A DNA stretch of 22,757 bases from ZC4RG30 sp964632365 (GCA_964632365.1 CAZWDR010000040.1:1-22757), one strand, 5' to 3'; positions 8,029 to 15,919 are shown, counted from the stretch's first letter. Program-made: numbers and translations. The notes: generated from the sequence alone by a model not told the origin.

Positions 8029-8047
8029 TATCTCACAGCGTGATATA
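8029..8047. promoter_or_regulatory. Near-perfect palindrome upstream of the peroxiredoxin operon
   Basis: TATCTCAC at 8029-8036 and GTGATATA at 8040-8047 are inverted around AGC, with 7 of 8 positions paired and a perfect TCAC-N3-GTGA core. The element is 37 bases before the ATG and AT-rich in a very GC-rich region, as expected for an operator overlapping a promoter. The binding protein is unknown. Confidence 0.4.
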
Positions 8048-8083
8048 TCTTCATCGGTCCTTCCGGGCCGCACAGGAGCAGCC

Positions 8084-8716
8084 ATGACATTGCAGATTGG
8101 GGATGAGGCGCCGGATTTCACCGCCATGACGACACAGGGACTGATCCGCTTCCACGACTGGATGGGCGGCGCCTGGGCAGTGCTGTTCTCGCATCCGAAG
8201 GATTTCACGCCGGTCTGCACCACCGAACTGGGGTACACCGAGAAGCTGCGTCCGGAGTTCGAGAAGCGCGGCGTGCGCGTCATCGGACTTTCCGTGGACG
8301 ATGTCACCGATCACGAGCGCTGGGTGGACGACATCCACCAGACGCAGGGCGCAAGGCCGCAGTTCCCGGTCATCGCCGACAGCCTGCGCAAGGTCGCGGA
8401 CGCGTACGGCATGATCCATCCGAAGGCCGACAGCACCTTCACCGTGCGGTCGGTGTTCATCATCGATCCGGCGAAGAAGATCCGCGCGATGATCACGTAC
8501 CCGGCCAGCACCGGACGCAACTTCGACGAGATCCTGCGTGTCATCGATTCGCTGCAGCTCACCGACCGCTTCAAGGTCGCCACGCCGGTGAACTGGCAGC
8601 GTGGCGACGATGTGATCATCGTGCCGTCCCTGTCCACCGATGAGGCGCGCAAGCTGTTCCCGGAAGGCTGGAACGAACACCGGCCCTATCTGCGCATGGT
8701 GAAGCAGCCCGCCTGA
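8084..8716 (+). CDS. 1-Cys peroxiredoxin (Prx6 family)
   Basis: 210-residue thiol peroxidase. The catalytic motif HPKDFTPVCTTE places the peroxidatic cysteine at C45, and the Prx6-type C-terminal extension (ATPVNWQRGDDVIIVPSL...FPEGW) is present. No other cysteine is seen in the protein, so there is no internal resolving cysteine: this is a one-Cys enzyme that needs an external reductant. Family members reduce hydrogen peroxide and organic hydroperoxides in the cytoplasm. The ATG is chosen because AGGAG lies just upstream at 8074-8078 and the MTLQIGDEAPDF start is typical; the open frame before it runs into the N gap. Its stop overlaps the cysJ start by one base (TGATG), so it heads a translationally coupled operon with sulfite reductase. 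A palindrome at 8029-8047 may control it. Confidence 0.95.
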   Translation: MTLQIGDEAPDFTAMTTQGLIRFHDWMGGAWAVLFSHPKDFTPVCTTELGYTEKLRPEFEKRGVRVIGLSVDDVTDHERWVDDIHQTQGARPQFPVIADSLRKVADAYGMIHPKADSTFTVRSVFIIDPAKKIRAMITYPASTGRNFDEILRVIDSLQLTDRFKVATPVNWQRGDDVIIVPSLSTDEARKLFPEGWNEHRPYLRMVKQPA

Positions 8717-10578
8717 TGTCCCCGCAGTCCGCTTCCGCCACCGTGGCGCCAGCCGACATGCCGGCGCCACGCTGCGCGCCCGCTCCCGCAGCGCCAGCCG
8801 ACGGCTGGCAGACCGCGCCCTTCGACGCTGCGCTGTCCGCACAGCTGCAGGACCTGCTCGGCCGGCTCTCGCCGTTGCAGCGGGCCTGGCTCAGTGGCTA
8901 TCTGGCGGGCACGCTGGGCACACCGGCCGAGGTGGCCGCGCTCCCCCGCCCGGCAAGCCACGCCACCCGGCCGGTCACCATCCTCTATGGATCCGAGAGC
9001 GGCAACAGCGAGCGCATTGCCCGTCAGATGGCGGCGCGGCTGTCCGCGTTGCAGCGCGCGCCGCGCCTGCTCGACATGCTCGATTGCCGCAAGGCGGATC
9101 TGGAGCAATGCCGTGAGCTGCTGGTCATCGTCAGCACCCACGGCGATGGCGAGCCCCCCGAACGGGCCATGCCGCTCTTCGAGCTGCTTGGCGGCCGCAG
9201 GGCGCCGCGCCTGCCCGACACACGCTTCGCGGTGCTCGCACTGGGCGATCGCAGCTACGAGCAGTTCTGTGCCGCAGGCCGACAGATCGACGCGCGGCTC
9301 GAAGCGCTGGGCGCGCAGCGCCTGCGCGCGCGCATCGAATGCGACGTGGACTTCGACGCGCCCGCACGGGAATGGACCGAGTCCGTCCTCTCGCTGCTGG
9401 CTGAAGAGGCCGGCGAACCGGCAGTGGCCGCGACCAGCGCCGTGCCCGCGCCCACGGTGGTGCAGGCCTGGACCCGCAAGCATCCCTTCAGCGCGCCCGT
9501 CCTCGCGAACCAGTCCCTCACGGCGCGCGGCTCGAGCAAGCACGTGCGCCACCTGGAGCTGTCGCTGGAAGGCTCCGGTATCCAGTACGAGCCTGGCGAT
9601 GCGCTGGGCATCGTGCCCGCCAATGATCTGGCCGAGGTCGATGCGCTGCTCACCGCGCTGGACCGCGACCCTGCGGCGATGGTGCAGGCCGGAGAACACG
9701 CGATGGCGCTGCGCGGCGCGCTGCAGCGCCACTTCGAGATCGGCACCCTGACCCCGTCGATGCTGCGCCGCTATGCCGAAGCCACCGGGCACGACGCACT
9801 GCGGCGCGTCGTCGCCGACAAGGACGCGCAGCGCGCGTTCAGCCGCGGACGTGACCTGCGCGACCTGGTGACGGCGTATCCGCCGCAGGGCCTCGATGCC
9901 GCGTCGTTCGCCGCGCTGCTGTCGCCGCTGGCGCCGCGGCTCTATTCGATCGCGTCAAGCCAGAAGGCGACACCCGACGAGCTGCATCTGACCATCGGCG
10001 TCGTCACCTATGCATCGCGCGGCCGCGCGCGGCGGGGCGTGGTGTCCGGCGCCGTAGCCGCACTCGCGGAAGACGCATCGCTGCCGGTGTACCTGCATCG
10101 CAATGAGGGGTTCCGGCTACCGCAGGACCCGGCCACGCCGGTGGTGATGATCGGCGCCGGCACCGGCGTCGCCCCCTATCGTGGCTTCCTCGCCGAACGC
10201 GAGGTCCTCGGTGCGCGCGGGCGCAACTGGCTGTTCTTCGGCGATCGCTCCTTCGAGCTGGACTTCCTGTACCAGGTGGAGTGGCTCGCATGGCGCCGCA
10301 GCGGGCTGCTCACGCGCCTGGACGTCGCGTTCTCGCGCGACCAGGCCGAGAAGATCTATGTGCAGCACCGCCTGCTGGAACAGGGCGCGCAGCTGTGGAG
10401 CTGGCTGCAGGACGGTGCCCACCTGTATGTATGCGGCGATGCCACGCACATGGCCCCCGATGTGGAGGCCGCGCTGCAGGCCATCGCGTGCCGTCACGGC
10501 GGGCTTGCCGAGGACGCGGCCCGTGACTATCTGCGGCAGCTGCTCCGCGCGCGCCGCTACCAGAAGGATGTGTACTGA
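8716..10578 (+). CDS. cysJ: Sulfite reductase flavoprotein subunit (CysJ)
   Basis: 620 residues, near the 599 of E. coli CysJ. It passes electrons from NADPH via FAD and FMN to the CysI hemoprotein for reduction of sulfite to sulfide. Domains in order: a Pro/Ala-rich N-terminus of ~30 residues, a short helical stretch with SPLQRAWLSGYLAG, and a flavodoxin domain with FMN-binding YGSESGNSERIA at 91-102, STHGDGEPP at 140-148 and LALGDRSYEQFC at 174-185. The ferredoxin reductase part follows, with FAD motif RLYSIASS at 408-415, NADP motif IGAGTGVAPYRGF at 479-491, and the family's terminal RYQKDVY. The ATG shares one base with the peroxiredoxin stop, and its own TGA shares one base with the cysI ATG, so all three proteins are likely made in coupled fashion. 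There is no clear ribosome-binding site of its own, which fits reinitiation. Confidence 0.97.
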   Translation: MSPQSASATVAPADMPAPRCAPAPAAPADGWQTAPFDAALSAQLQDLLGRLSPLQRAWLSGYLAGTLGTPAEVAALPRPASHATRPVTILYGSESGNSERIARQMAARLSALQRAPRLLDMLDCRKADLEQCRELLVIVSTHGDGEPPERAMPLFELLGGRRAPRLPDTRFAVLALGDRSYEQFCAAGRQIDARLEALGAQRLRARIECDVDFDAPAREWTESVLSLLAEEAGEPAVAATSAVPAPTVVQAWTRKHPFSAPVLANQSLTARGSSKHVRHLELSLEGSGIQYEPGDALGIVPANDLAEVDALLTALDRDPAAMVQAGEHAMALRGALQRHFEIGTLTPSMLRRYAEATGHDALRRVVADKDAQRAFSRGRDLRDLVTAYPPQGLDAASFAALLSPLAPRLYSIASSQKATPDELHLTIGVVTYASRGRARRGVVSGAVAALAEDASLPVYLHRNEGFRLPQDPATPVVMIGAGTGVAPYRGFLAEREVLGARGRNWLFFGDRSFELDFLYQVEWLAWRRSGLLTRLDVAFSRDQAEKIYVQHRLLEQGAQLWSWLQDGAHLYVCGDATHMAPDVEAALQAIACRHGGLAEDAARDYLRQLLRARRYQKDVY

Positions 10579-12308
10579 TGTCTGCGACGCCGCCGCGCTT
10601 CGATCTCTCCGCCCCCGTCGAGGCGTTGCATTCGAATGAACGGGTGAAGCGCGACAGCCGCCAGCTGCGCGGCACGCTGGAGGACAGCCTGGCCGATGCG
10701 GCCACCGGCGCCGTGGACGAGACCGACACGCTGCTGACCAAGTTCTTCGGCATCTACCAGCAGGATGACCGCGACCTGCGCGAGGAGCGCCGGCGCGCGC
10801 GCCTGGAGCCGCGCTACCAGTTCATGGTGCGGGTGCGCCTGCCCGGTGGGGTTTGCCGTCCCGCGCAGTGGCTGATGCTGGATGCGCTGGCGCGCAATCA
10901 CGCCGACGGCACCCTGCGGCTCACCACGCGCCAGACCTTCCAGTTCCACGGCATCCGCAAGCGCGGCCTGCGGCCACTGATGCAGGGCCTGCGTGACGTC
11001 GGGCTCGACACGGTGGCCGCCTGCGGCGATGACAACCGCAATGTGATCTGTACCGCGAACCCGCTGCTGTCGCCCGCGCACGCCGCGGTCAGCCGACTCG
11101 CCGCGGACATCAGCGCGCATCTGCTGCCGCGCACCGGCGCGTACCGCGAGGTGTTCCTGCAGCAGGCGCCGCAGGCCTTGCCGGACGGCGCGGTCGAGGA
11201 GCCGCTCTATGGCAGCACCTACCTGCCGCGCAAGTTCAAGATCGCGCTGGCCGTGCCGCCCAGCAACGATATCGACGTGCACGCGCATGACCTGGGGTTC
11301 GTCGCCGTCGTCGAGGACGATGCAATCGTCGGCTACAACGTGCTGGCCGGCGGCGGCATGGGCATGACGCACAACCTGCCGCAGACTTTCCCGCGCCTGT
11401 CCGGGGCGGTGGGTTTCTGCGCACCGGGTGACGTGATCGCGATTGCAGAGCATGCGATGTGCATCCAGCGCGACTACGGCGACCGCAAGGATCGCGCGCA
11501 CGCGCGCTTCAAGTACACCATCGAGGACCGCGGCATCCCGTGGTTCCGCGCCGAACTGGAACGCCGACTCGGCCACGCACTGCAGGAAGCGCGACCGGTG
11601 CGATTCACGCATTCCACCGACCTGCCCGGCTGGATCCAGGGCGCCGATGGAGCCTGGCACTTCACGGTGATGGTGGAGAACGGGCGCGTGATCGACCGCG
11701 ACGGTCGCAGGCTGCTGAGCGGACTGCGTGCCGTGGCGGCCGTGCACGAAGGTCCATTCGCGCTGACCACCAACCAGAACGTCATCATCGCCGGGGTGAC
11801 CAGCGCGCAGCGCGCGCGCATCCAGGCACTGCTCGAGCTGCATGGGCTGGCCGGCGCCCCGTCAACCCGCCTGCGCCAGACGGCGATGGCCTGCGTGGCG
11901 TTCCCCACCTGTGGACTGGCGATGGCCGAGAGCGAACGCTACCTGCCCTCGTTGCTGGACCAGGTCGACGCGCTGCTCGAGGAGCTGGGCCTGGGCGCAC
12001 AGCCGATCACGCTGCGTGTCAGTGGCTGCCCCAACGGCTGCTCGCGGCCATTCCTGGCCGAGATCGCGCTGGTGGGCAAGGCGCCGGGACGATACAACCT
12101 GTACCTGGGCGCAGGACCTGCAGGCGAGCGGCTCAATGCGCTGTATCGCGAGACGCTCGGCGAGCAGCAGATCCTCGACGAACTGCGCGCGCTGCTCGGG
12201 CGCTATGCGCGCGAACGCGGCGAGGGCGAGGCCTTCGGCGACTTCGTGGTGCGCGCGGGCATCGTGCGGGCCATGCATGCGGGCCGGGACTTCCAGCGCG
12301 GCGCGTGA
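10578..12308 (+). CDS. cysI: Sulfite reductase hemoprotein subunit (CysI)
   Basis: 576 residues, close to the 570 of E. coli CysI. It is the catalytic subunit carrying siroheme bridged to a 4Fe-4S cluster, reducing sulfite to sulfide with six electrons from CysJ. The cluster ligands are C439-x5-C445 (ACVAFPTCG) and C484-x3-C488 (SGCPNGCSRP), matching E. coli spacing. Siroheme and substrate-binding basic segments include RLTTRQTFQFHG near residue 113 and LPRKFKIA. The N-terminus LSAPVEALHSNERVKRDSRQLRGTL is typical. AAGG lies 10 bases before the ATG, and the start overlaps the cysJ stop by one base. The product needs siroheme synthase (CysG), and upstream sulfate activation needs CysDN/CysH; none of these is in the window. 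Confidence 0.97.
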   Translation: MSATPPRFDLSAPVEALHSNERVKRDSRQLRGTLEDSLADAATGAVDETDTLLTKFFGIYQQDDRDLREERRRARLEPRYQFMVRVRLPGGVCRPAQWLMLDALARNHADGTLRLTTRQTFQFHGIRKRGLRPLMQGLRDVGLDTVAACGDDNRNVICTANPLLSPAHAAVSRLAADISAHLLPRTGAYREVFLQQAPQALPDGAVEEPLYGSTYLPRKFKIALAVPPSNDIDVHAHDLGFVAVVEDDAIVGYNVLAGGGMGMTHNLPQTFPRLSGAVGFCAPGDVIAIAEHAMCIQRDYGDRKDRAHARFKYTIEDRGIPWFRAELERRLGHALQEARPVRFTHSTDLPGWIQGADGAWHFTVMVENGRVIDRDGRRLLSGLRAVAAVHEGPFALTTNQNVIIAGVTSAQRARIQALLELHGLAGAPSTRLRQTAMACVAFPTCGLAMAESERYLPSLLDQVDALLEELGLGAQPITLRVSGCPNGCSRPFLAEIALVGKAPGRYNLYLGAGPAGERLNALYRETLGEQQILDELRALLGRYARERGEGEAFGDFVVRAGIVRAMHAGRDFQRGA

Positions 12309-12326
12309 ACCTCGCTGGTGGAGGTT
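12308..12326. promoter_or_regulatory. Perfect inverted repeat before the MarR gene
   Basis: AACCTC at 12308-12313 and GAGGTT at 12321-12326 flank a 7-base spacer. The repeat begins on the last base of the cysI stop and touches the candidate -35 of the MarR gene. Its size and symmetry suit a MarR-type autoregulatory operator. It could instead be a weak 3' hairpin of the cysI transcript, although no T-tract follows. Confidence 0.4.
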
Positions 12327-12351
12327 GGGTCCGCCCGCCCTCGCCTGTACC
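12325..12351 (+). promoter_or_regulatory. Possible promoter of the MarR gene, giving a near-leaderless transcript
   Basis: TTGGGT at 12325-12330 and TGTACC at 12346-12351 are 15 bases apart, slightly short. The start point would fall about 12358-12360, on or next to the ATG at 12360. No ribosome-binding site precedes that ATG, which is consistent with leaderless initiation. Weak match. Confidence 0.3.
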
Positions 12352-12359
12352 CTGCACCG

Positions 12360-12767
12360 ATGAACAAGGCGGACTTCGAGTATCTGGCCGAGTTCCGCCA
12401 CCAGCTGCGCCGCTTCCTGCGGTTCAGCGAGGATGCGGTGCAGGCCGAGGGGCTCACCCCCCAGCAATACCAGCTGCTGCTGCAGATCAAGGGCTACCCG
12501 GGCCGCAGCTGGGCGACGGTCGGCGAGCTGGCCGAGCGCCTGCAGGCCAAGCACCATGGCACCGTGGCGCTGGTGTCCCGTTGCGAGGGCGCGCGCCTGG
12601 TCCGGCGCGAGACCGACCCGGACGACAAGCGGCAGGTGCGCGTGCACCTGACCGGGCTCGGCGAGCGTAAACTGATGCGGCTCGCCCGCATGCATCGCGA
12701 CGAGCTGCAATCGCTGGCCAGCGCCTTCCGCCTGAACCGCATCACCGCCTTCAACGACCGGGAGTGA
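12360..12767 (+). CDS. MarR family transcriptional regulator
   Basis: 135 residues with the MarR winged-helix layout: N-terminal dimerisation helix, LTPQQYQLLLQIKG, WATVGELAERL as the first helix of the DNA-binding motif, a recognition helix at about 63-81 (AKHHGTVALVSRCEGARLV), the wing DPDDKRQVRVHLT at 87-98 and a long C-terminal helix. MarR proteins bind short palindromes as dimers and are released by small ligands or thiol oxidation. One cysteine, C75, sits in the recognition helix; a redox role is speculative. ATG 12360 is chosen over GTG 12318 because the family alignment begins here and the earlier start would add a low-complexity extension through the inverted repeat. It lies 51 bases after cysI and 63 before metY, so it is a natural candidate regulator of the sulfur genes around it. 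Confidence 0.88.
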   Translation: MNKADFEYLAEFRHQLRRFLRFSEDAVQAEGLTPQQYQLLLQIKGYPGRSWATVGELAERLQAKHHGTVALVSRCEGARLVRRETDPDDKRQVRVHLTGLGERKLMRLARMHRDELQSLASAFRLNRITAFNDRE

Positions 12768-12781
12768 TGCGCGCACAGGGC

Positions 12782-12805
12782 TGCTAGTATCGCTGCCCCC
12801 GGCAG
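12782..12805 (+). promoter_or_regulatory. Extended -10 promoter and small palindrome of metY
   Basis: TG at 12782-12783 followed by one base and TAGTAT at 12785-12790 forms an extended -10. No good -35 is seen 17 bases upstream, as expected for this promoter type. Directly downstream, CTGCC at 12793-12797 and GGCAG at 12801-12805 form a perfect inverted repeat over the predicted start point, a possible operator or 5' hairpin. Confidence 0.45.
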
Positions 12806-12830
12806 AAAGCCCGCAGTCCCAGGAGCGCCC

Positions 12831-14111
12831 ATGCGTCCAGAAACCATCGCCGTGCACGGCGGCTACGCACCCGATCCGACCACGCGCGCCGTCGCGGTTC
12901 CGATCTACCAGACCACGTCCTATGCCTTCGACAGCGCGCAGCATGGCGCTGACCTCTTCGACCTGAAGGTCCAGGGCAACATCTACACCCGCATCATGAA
13001 CCCGACCAGCGATGTGCTCGAGCAGCGCGTCGCGGCGCTGGAGGGCGGCATTGCAGGGCTGGCGCTGGCATCGGGCATGGCGGCGATCACCTACGCCATC
13101 CTGACCATCGCCGAGCAGGGCGACAACATCATCAGCACCTCGGCGCTGTATGGCGGCACCTACAACCTGTTCGCGCACACGCTGCCGCAATATGGCATCG
13201 ACGTGCGCTTCGCCGATCCGTCGGACCCGGCCGGTTTCGAGAAGCTGATCGACGATCGCACGCGGGCCGTCTTCTGCGAATCGGTCGGCAATCCGCTGGG
13301 CAACATCACCGATTTTGCGCTGCTGGCCGAGGTCGCGCACCGCCATGGCGTGCCGCTGATCGTCGACAACACCGTGCCGACGCCCTACCTGTGCCGCCCG
13401 TTCGATTTCGGCGCCGACATCGTCGTGCATGCGCTGACCAAGTACCTGGGCGGGCACGGCAACAGCATCGGCGGCGTCATCGTCGACTCGGGCAAGTTCC
13501 CCTGGGCCGAGCACAAGGCCCGTTTCCGCCGGCTCAACGAGCCGGACGTGTCCTATCACGGCGTCGTGTACACCGAGGCACTGGGCCCGGCCGCGTTCAT
13601 CGGCCGCGCGCGCGTGGTGCCCCTGCGCAACATGGGTGCGGCCATCTCGCCGTTCAATTCGTTCCTGATCCTGCAGGGCATCGAGACGCTGCCGGTGCGC
13701 ATGGACCGCATCTGCGACAACACGCTGGCCGTGGCGCAGTTCCTGGCCACGCATCCGGAGGTCAGCTGGGTGAAATACGCCGGCCTGCCCGATCATCCCG
13801 ACCATGCGCTGGCGCAGAAATACATGCGCGGCCGCGCGTCGGGCATCCTCACCTTCGGGGTGAAGGGCGGGCGCAAGGCCGGCGAGAAGTTCCTCGATGC
13901 ACTGAAGCTGATCATCCGCCTGGTGAACATCGGCGATGCGCGCTCGCTGGCGACGCATCCCGCCTCCACCACGCATCGGCAACTCGGGCCCGAAGAGCTG
14001 GTCAAGGCCGGCGTGTCGGAAGACATGGTGCGCCTGTCGATCGGACTTGAGCACATCGATGATCTCAGGGAAGACATCGACCAGGCGTTGAAGGCCAGCC
14101 GGAGCGCCTGA
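12831..14111 (+). CDS. metY: O-acetylhomoserine sulfhydrylase (MetY-type)
   Basis: 426 residues, the usual size for MetY, of the Cys/Met-metabolism PLP family. It joins sulfide with O-acetylhomoserine to form homocysteine, the direct sulfhydrylation route to methionine. Visible hallmarks: ETIAVHGGY at the start, PIYQTTSYAFDS, IYTRIMNPTSDVLEQRVAALEGG, the glycine-rich SGMAAI region, VDNTVPTPYLCRPFDFGADIVVHALTKYLGGHG with the PLP lysine K204, and C-terminal LATHPASTTHRQL and RLSIGLEH. Sequence length and the LCRP/KYLGGHG context favour MetY over cystathionine gamma-synthase or gamma-lyase, which are nearer 390 residues. AGGAG at 12821-12825 lies 5 bases before the ATG. Sulfide from CysJI encoded just upstream would be its substrate. 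A separate extended -10 promoter suggests independent control. Confidence 0.93.
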   Translation: MRPETIAVHGGYAPDPTTRAVAVPIYQTTSYAFDSAQHGADLFDLKVQGNIYTRIMNPTSDVLEQRVAALEGGIAGLALASGMAAITYAILTIAEQGDNIISTSALYGGTYNLFAHTLPQYGIDVRFADPSDPAGFEKLIDDRTRAVFCESVGNPLGNITDFALLAEVAHRHGVPLIVDNTVPTPYLCRPFDFGADIVVHALTKYLGGHGNSIGGVIVDSGKFPWAEHKARFRRLNEPDVSYHGVVYTEALGPAAFIGRARVVPLRNMGAAISPFNSFLILQGIETLPVRMDRICDNTLAVAQFLATHPEVSWVKYAGLPDHPDHALAQKYMRGRASGILTFGVKGGRKAGEKFLDALKLIIRLVNIGDARSLATHPASTTHRQLGPEELVKAGVSEDMVRLSIGLEHIDDLREDIDQALKASRSA

Positions 14112-14121
14112 CCCGCGCACC

Positions 14122-15783
14122 GTGGCAATCATCGAACCGGTTCCCGCCCAGGCCCCGCCGCGCGCATCGGCGCTCTCGCCGCTGCGCATCAAGGTGTTCC
14201 GCAATGTGTGGATCGCCAGCGTCCTCGGGAGCCTGGGCTGGCTGATCCAGTCCGTGGGCGCCTCGTGGCTGATGATCTCCATCGCACCGCGCGCCGACAT
14301 GGTCGCGCTGGTGCAGGGGTCCGTGTCGCTGCCCATCATGCTGCTGGCGCTGGTGGCCGGCGCGATGGCCGACAACTACGATCGCCGCAAGGTGATGCTC
14401 GGCGCGCAGGTGTTCATGCTGGTGGTGTCGCTGCTGCTGATGGCGTGCACGCTGACCGGCCTCATCACACCCTGGCTGCTGCTGCTGTTCACATTCGCCA
14501 TCGGCTGTGGTGCGGCGTTCCACTCCCCCACCTGGCAGGCCTCGGTGGGTGACATGGTTCCGCGCAGCGAGCTGGCCAGCGCGGTGGCGCTGAACAGCAT
14601 GGGCTTCAACATGGCGCGCAGCGTGGGCCCGGCACTGGGTGGTGTCATCGTCGCCGCCGCAGGCGCCGCGGCGGCCTTCGCCGTCAACGCGGCCAGCTAC
14701 ATCGCGCTGATCTTCGTGCTGGCGCGCTGGCGATCGCCGGCTGCGGCGTCGACGCTGCCGCGCGAGGGGCTCGGCCTTGCCATGGCAGCGGGCGTGCGTT
14801 ACGTGGCGATGTCGCCGGCCATCCTGCGCGTGCTGCTGCGTTCGGCGCTGTTCGGCCTTGCCGCCGGCGCCGTGATGGCGCTGCTGCCGATGGTGGCCAA
14901 GGAGCTGCTGCAGGGCGGCCCGCTGACCTATGGCCTGCTGCTGGGGGCATTCGGCCTGGGCGCGGTGGGCGGCGCGCTGCTCAGTGATCGCGTGCGCCGC
15001 AATCTGTCCACCGAGGCGACGGTGCGCTGGTCGAGCGCGGGGCTCGCGTTGGCGGCCGTCGTCATCGCCTTGAGCTCACAGCTGCTGCTGTCGATGGCCG
15101 CGCTGCTGATCGCCGGTGCAGGCTGGCTGCTGGCGCTGGCCACCTTCAACGTCGCCGTGCAGCTGTCCGCGCCGCGATGGGTGGTCGCGCGCGCGCTGTC
15201 CATCTACCAGATGGCCGCCTTCAGCGGACTTGCCGCCGGCAGCCTGCTGTGGGGCGAGGTCGCCACCGACTTCAGCATCCCGGTCGCACTGCTCGCCGCC
15301 GCGGCATCGATGCTGGCCTGCGCGGCGCTGGGCTGGTGGGTGCCGCTGGCGCAGACCGAGGACCTGAACCTCGAACTGATGCGCACCTGGAAGGAGCCGA
15401 GCACTGCCGTGCCGATCGATGCGCGCACCGGTCCGGTCGTGGTCACCGTCGAGTACCGCATCCCCGAGGAGCGGCTGACCGAATTCCTCGCGGCCATGTC
15501 GGCGTGGCGACGCATCCGCCGGCGCGATGGCGCGCGCAACTGGCGGCTGCTGCGTGATCTTGCGGATCCGCTGGTCTGGATCGAACGGTACGAGGCACCG
15601 ACATGGCTGGAGTACGTCCGCCACAACAGCCGCATGACGCATCACGACGGCACCGTGCCGCAGCGCCTGCTGGCGTTGCATCAGGGACCGGAGCGGCCGC
15701 GGGTGCGCCGGATGATCGAGCGGCCGAGTACCCCGCCGGTGGCCGGACGGGAGACGATGCTGGATCAGGGGCGGCTGTCCTGA
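14122..15783 (+). CDS. MFS exporter with C-terminal soluble domain (MFS_3 type)
   Basis: 553 residues. From about residue 25 to 410 there are repeated hydrophobic segments consistent with the multi-helix MFS core, including the loop motif GAMADNYDRRKVML typical of drug and siderophore exporters and QASVGDMVPRSELASAVALNSMGFNMARSVGP split over the following helices. The C-terminal ~115 residues (from ~436, VVVTVEYRIPEERLTEFLAAM) are soluble and look like an antibiotic-monooxygenase-like alpha-beta fold; this tail is known in the MFS_3/EntS-related family. The substrate is unknown. The GTG start is 10 bases after the metY stop, with only a weak GGAG far upstream, so it is probably read with metY. 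The inner-membrane location is inferred from the helices. A link to sulfur metabolism is not shown by the sequence. Confidence 0.88.
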   Translation: MAIIEPVPAQAPPRASALSPLRIKVFRNVWIASVLGSLGWLIQSVGASWLMISIAPRADMVALVQGSVSLPIMLLALVAGAMADNYDRRKVMLGAQVFMLVVSLLLMACTLTGLITPWLLLLFTFAIGCGAAFHSPTWQASVGDMVPRSELASAVALNSMGFNMARSVGPALGGVIVAAAGAAAAFAVNAASYIALIFVLARWRSPAAASTLPREGLGLAMAAGVRYVAMSPAILRVLLRSALFGLAAGAVMALLPMVAKELLQGGPLTYGLLLGAFGLGAVGGALLSDRVRRNLSTEATVRWSSAGLALAAVVIALSSQLLLSMAALLIAGAGWLLALATFNVAVQLSAPRWVVARALSIYQMAAFSGLAAGSLLWGEVATDFSIPVALLAAAASMLACAALGWWVPLAQTEDLNLELMRTWKEPSTAVPIDARTGPVVVTVEYRIPEERLTEFLAAMSAWRRIRRRDGARNWRLLRDLADPLVWIERYEAPTWLEYVRHNSRMTHHDGTVPQRLLALHQGPERPRVRRMIERPSTPPVAGRETMLDQGRLS

Positions 15784-15919
15784 AGACCACAGATCGCGGC
15801 ATCGTTCACGCGGCGCAGGCCCACCGCGGCAGGCGACCGCGTTTCATGGCGCAGCCGCCATTGATGCCGCGGAACGATCTGGAACCGGCATCGCCGCACT
15901 CGCCGGTGCGGATCGCGAC

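Noticed and set aside
7853..8083. Extension of the peroxiredoxin frame across the N run
   Set aside because: It exists only because N codons carry no stops. Family alignment and AGGAG support ATG 8084.
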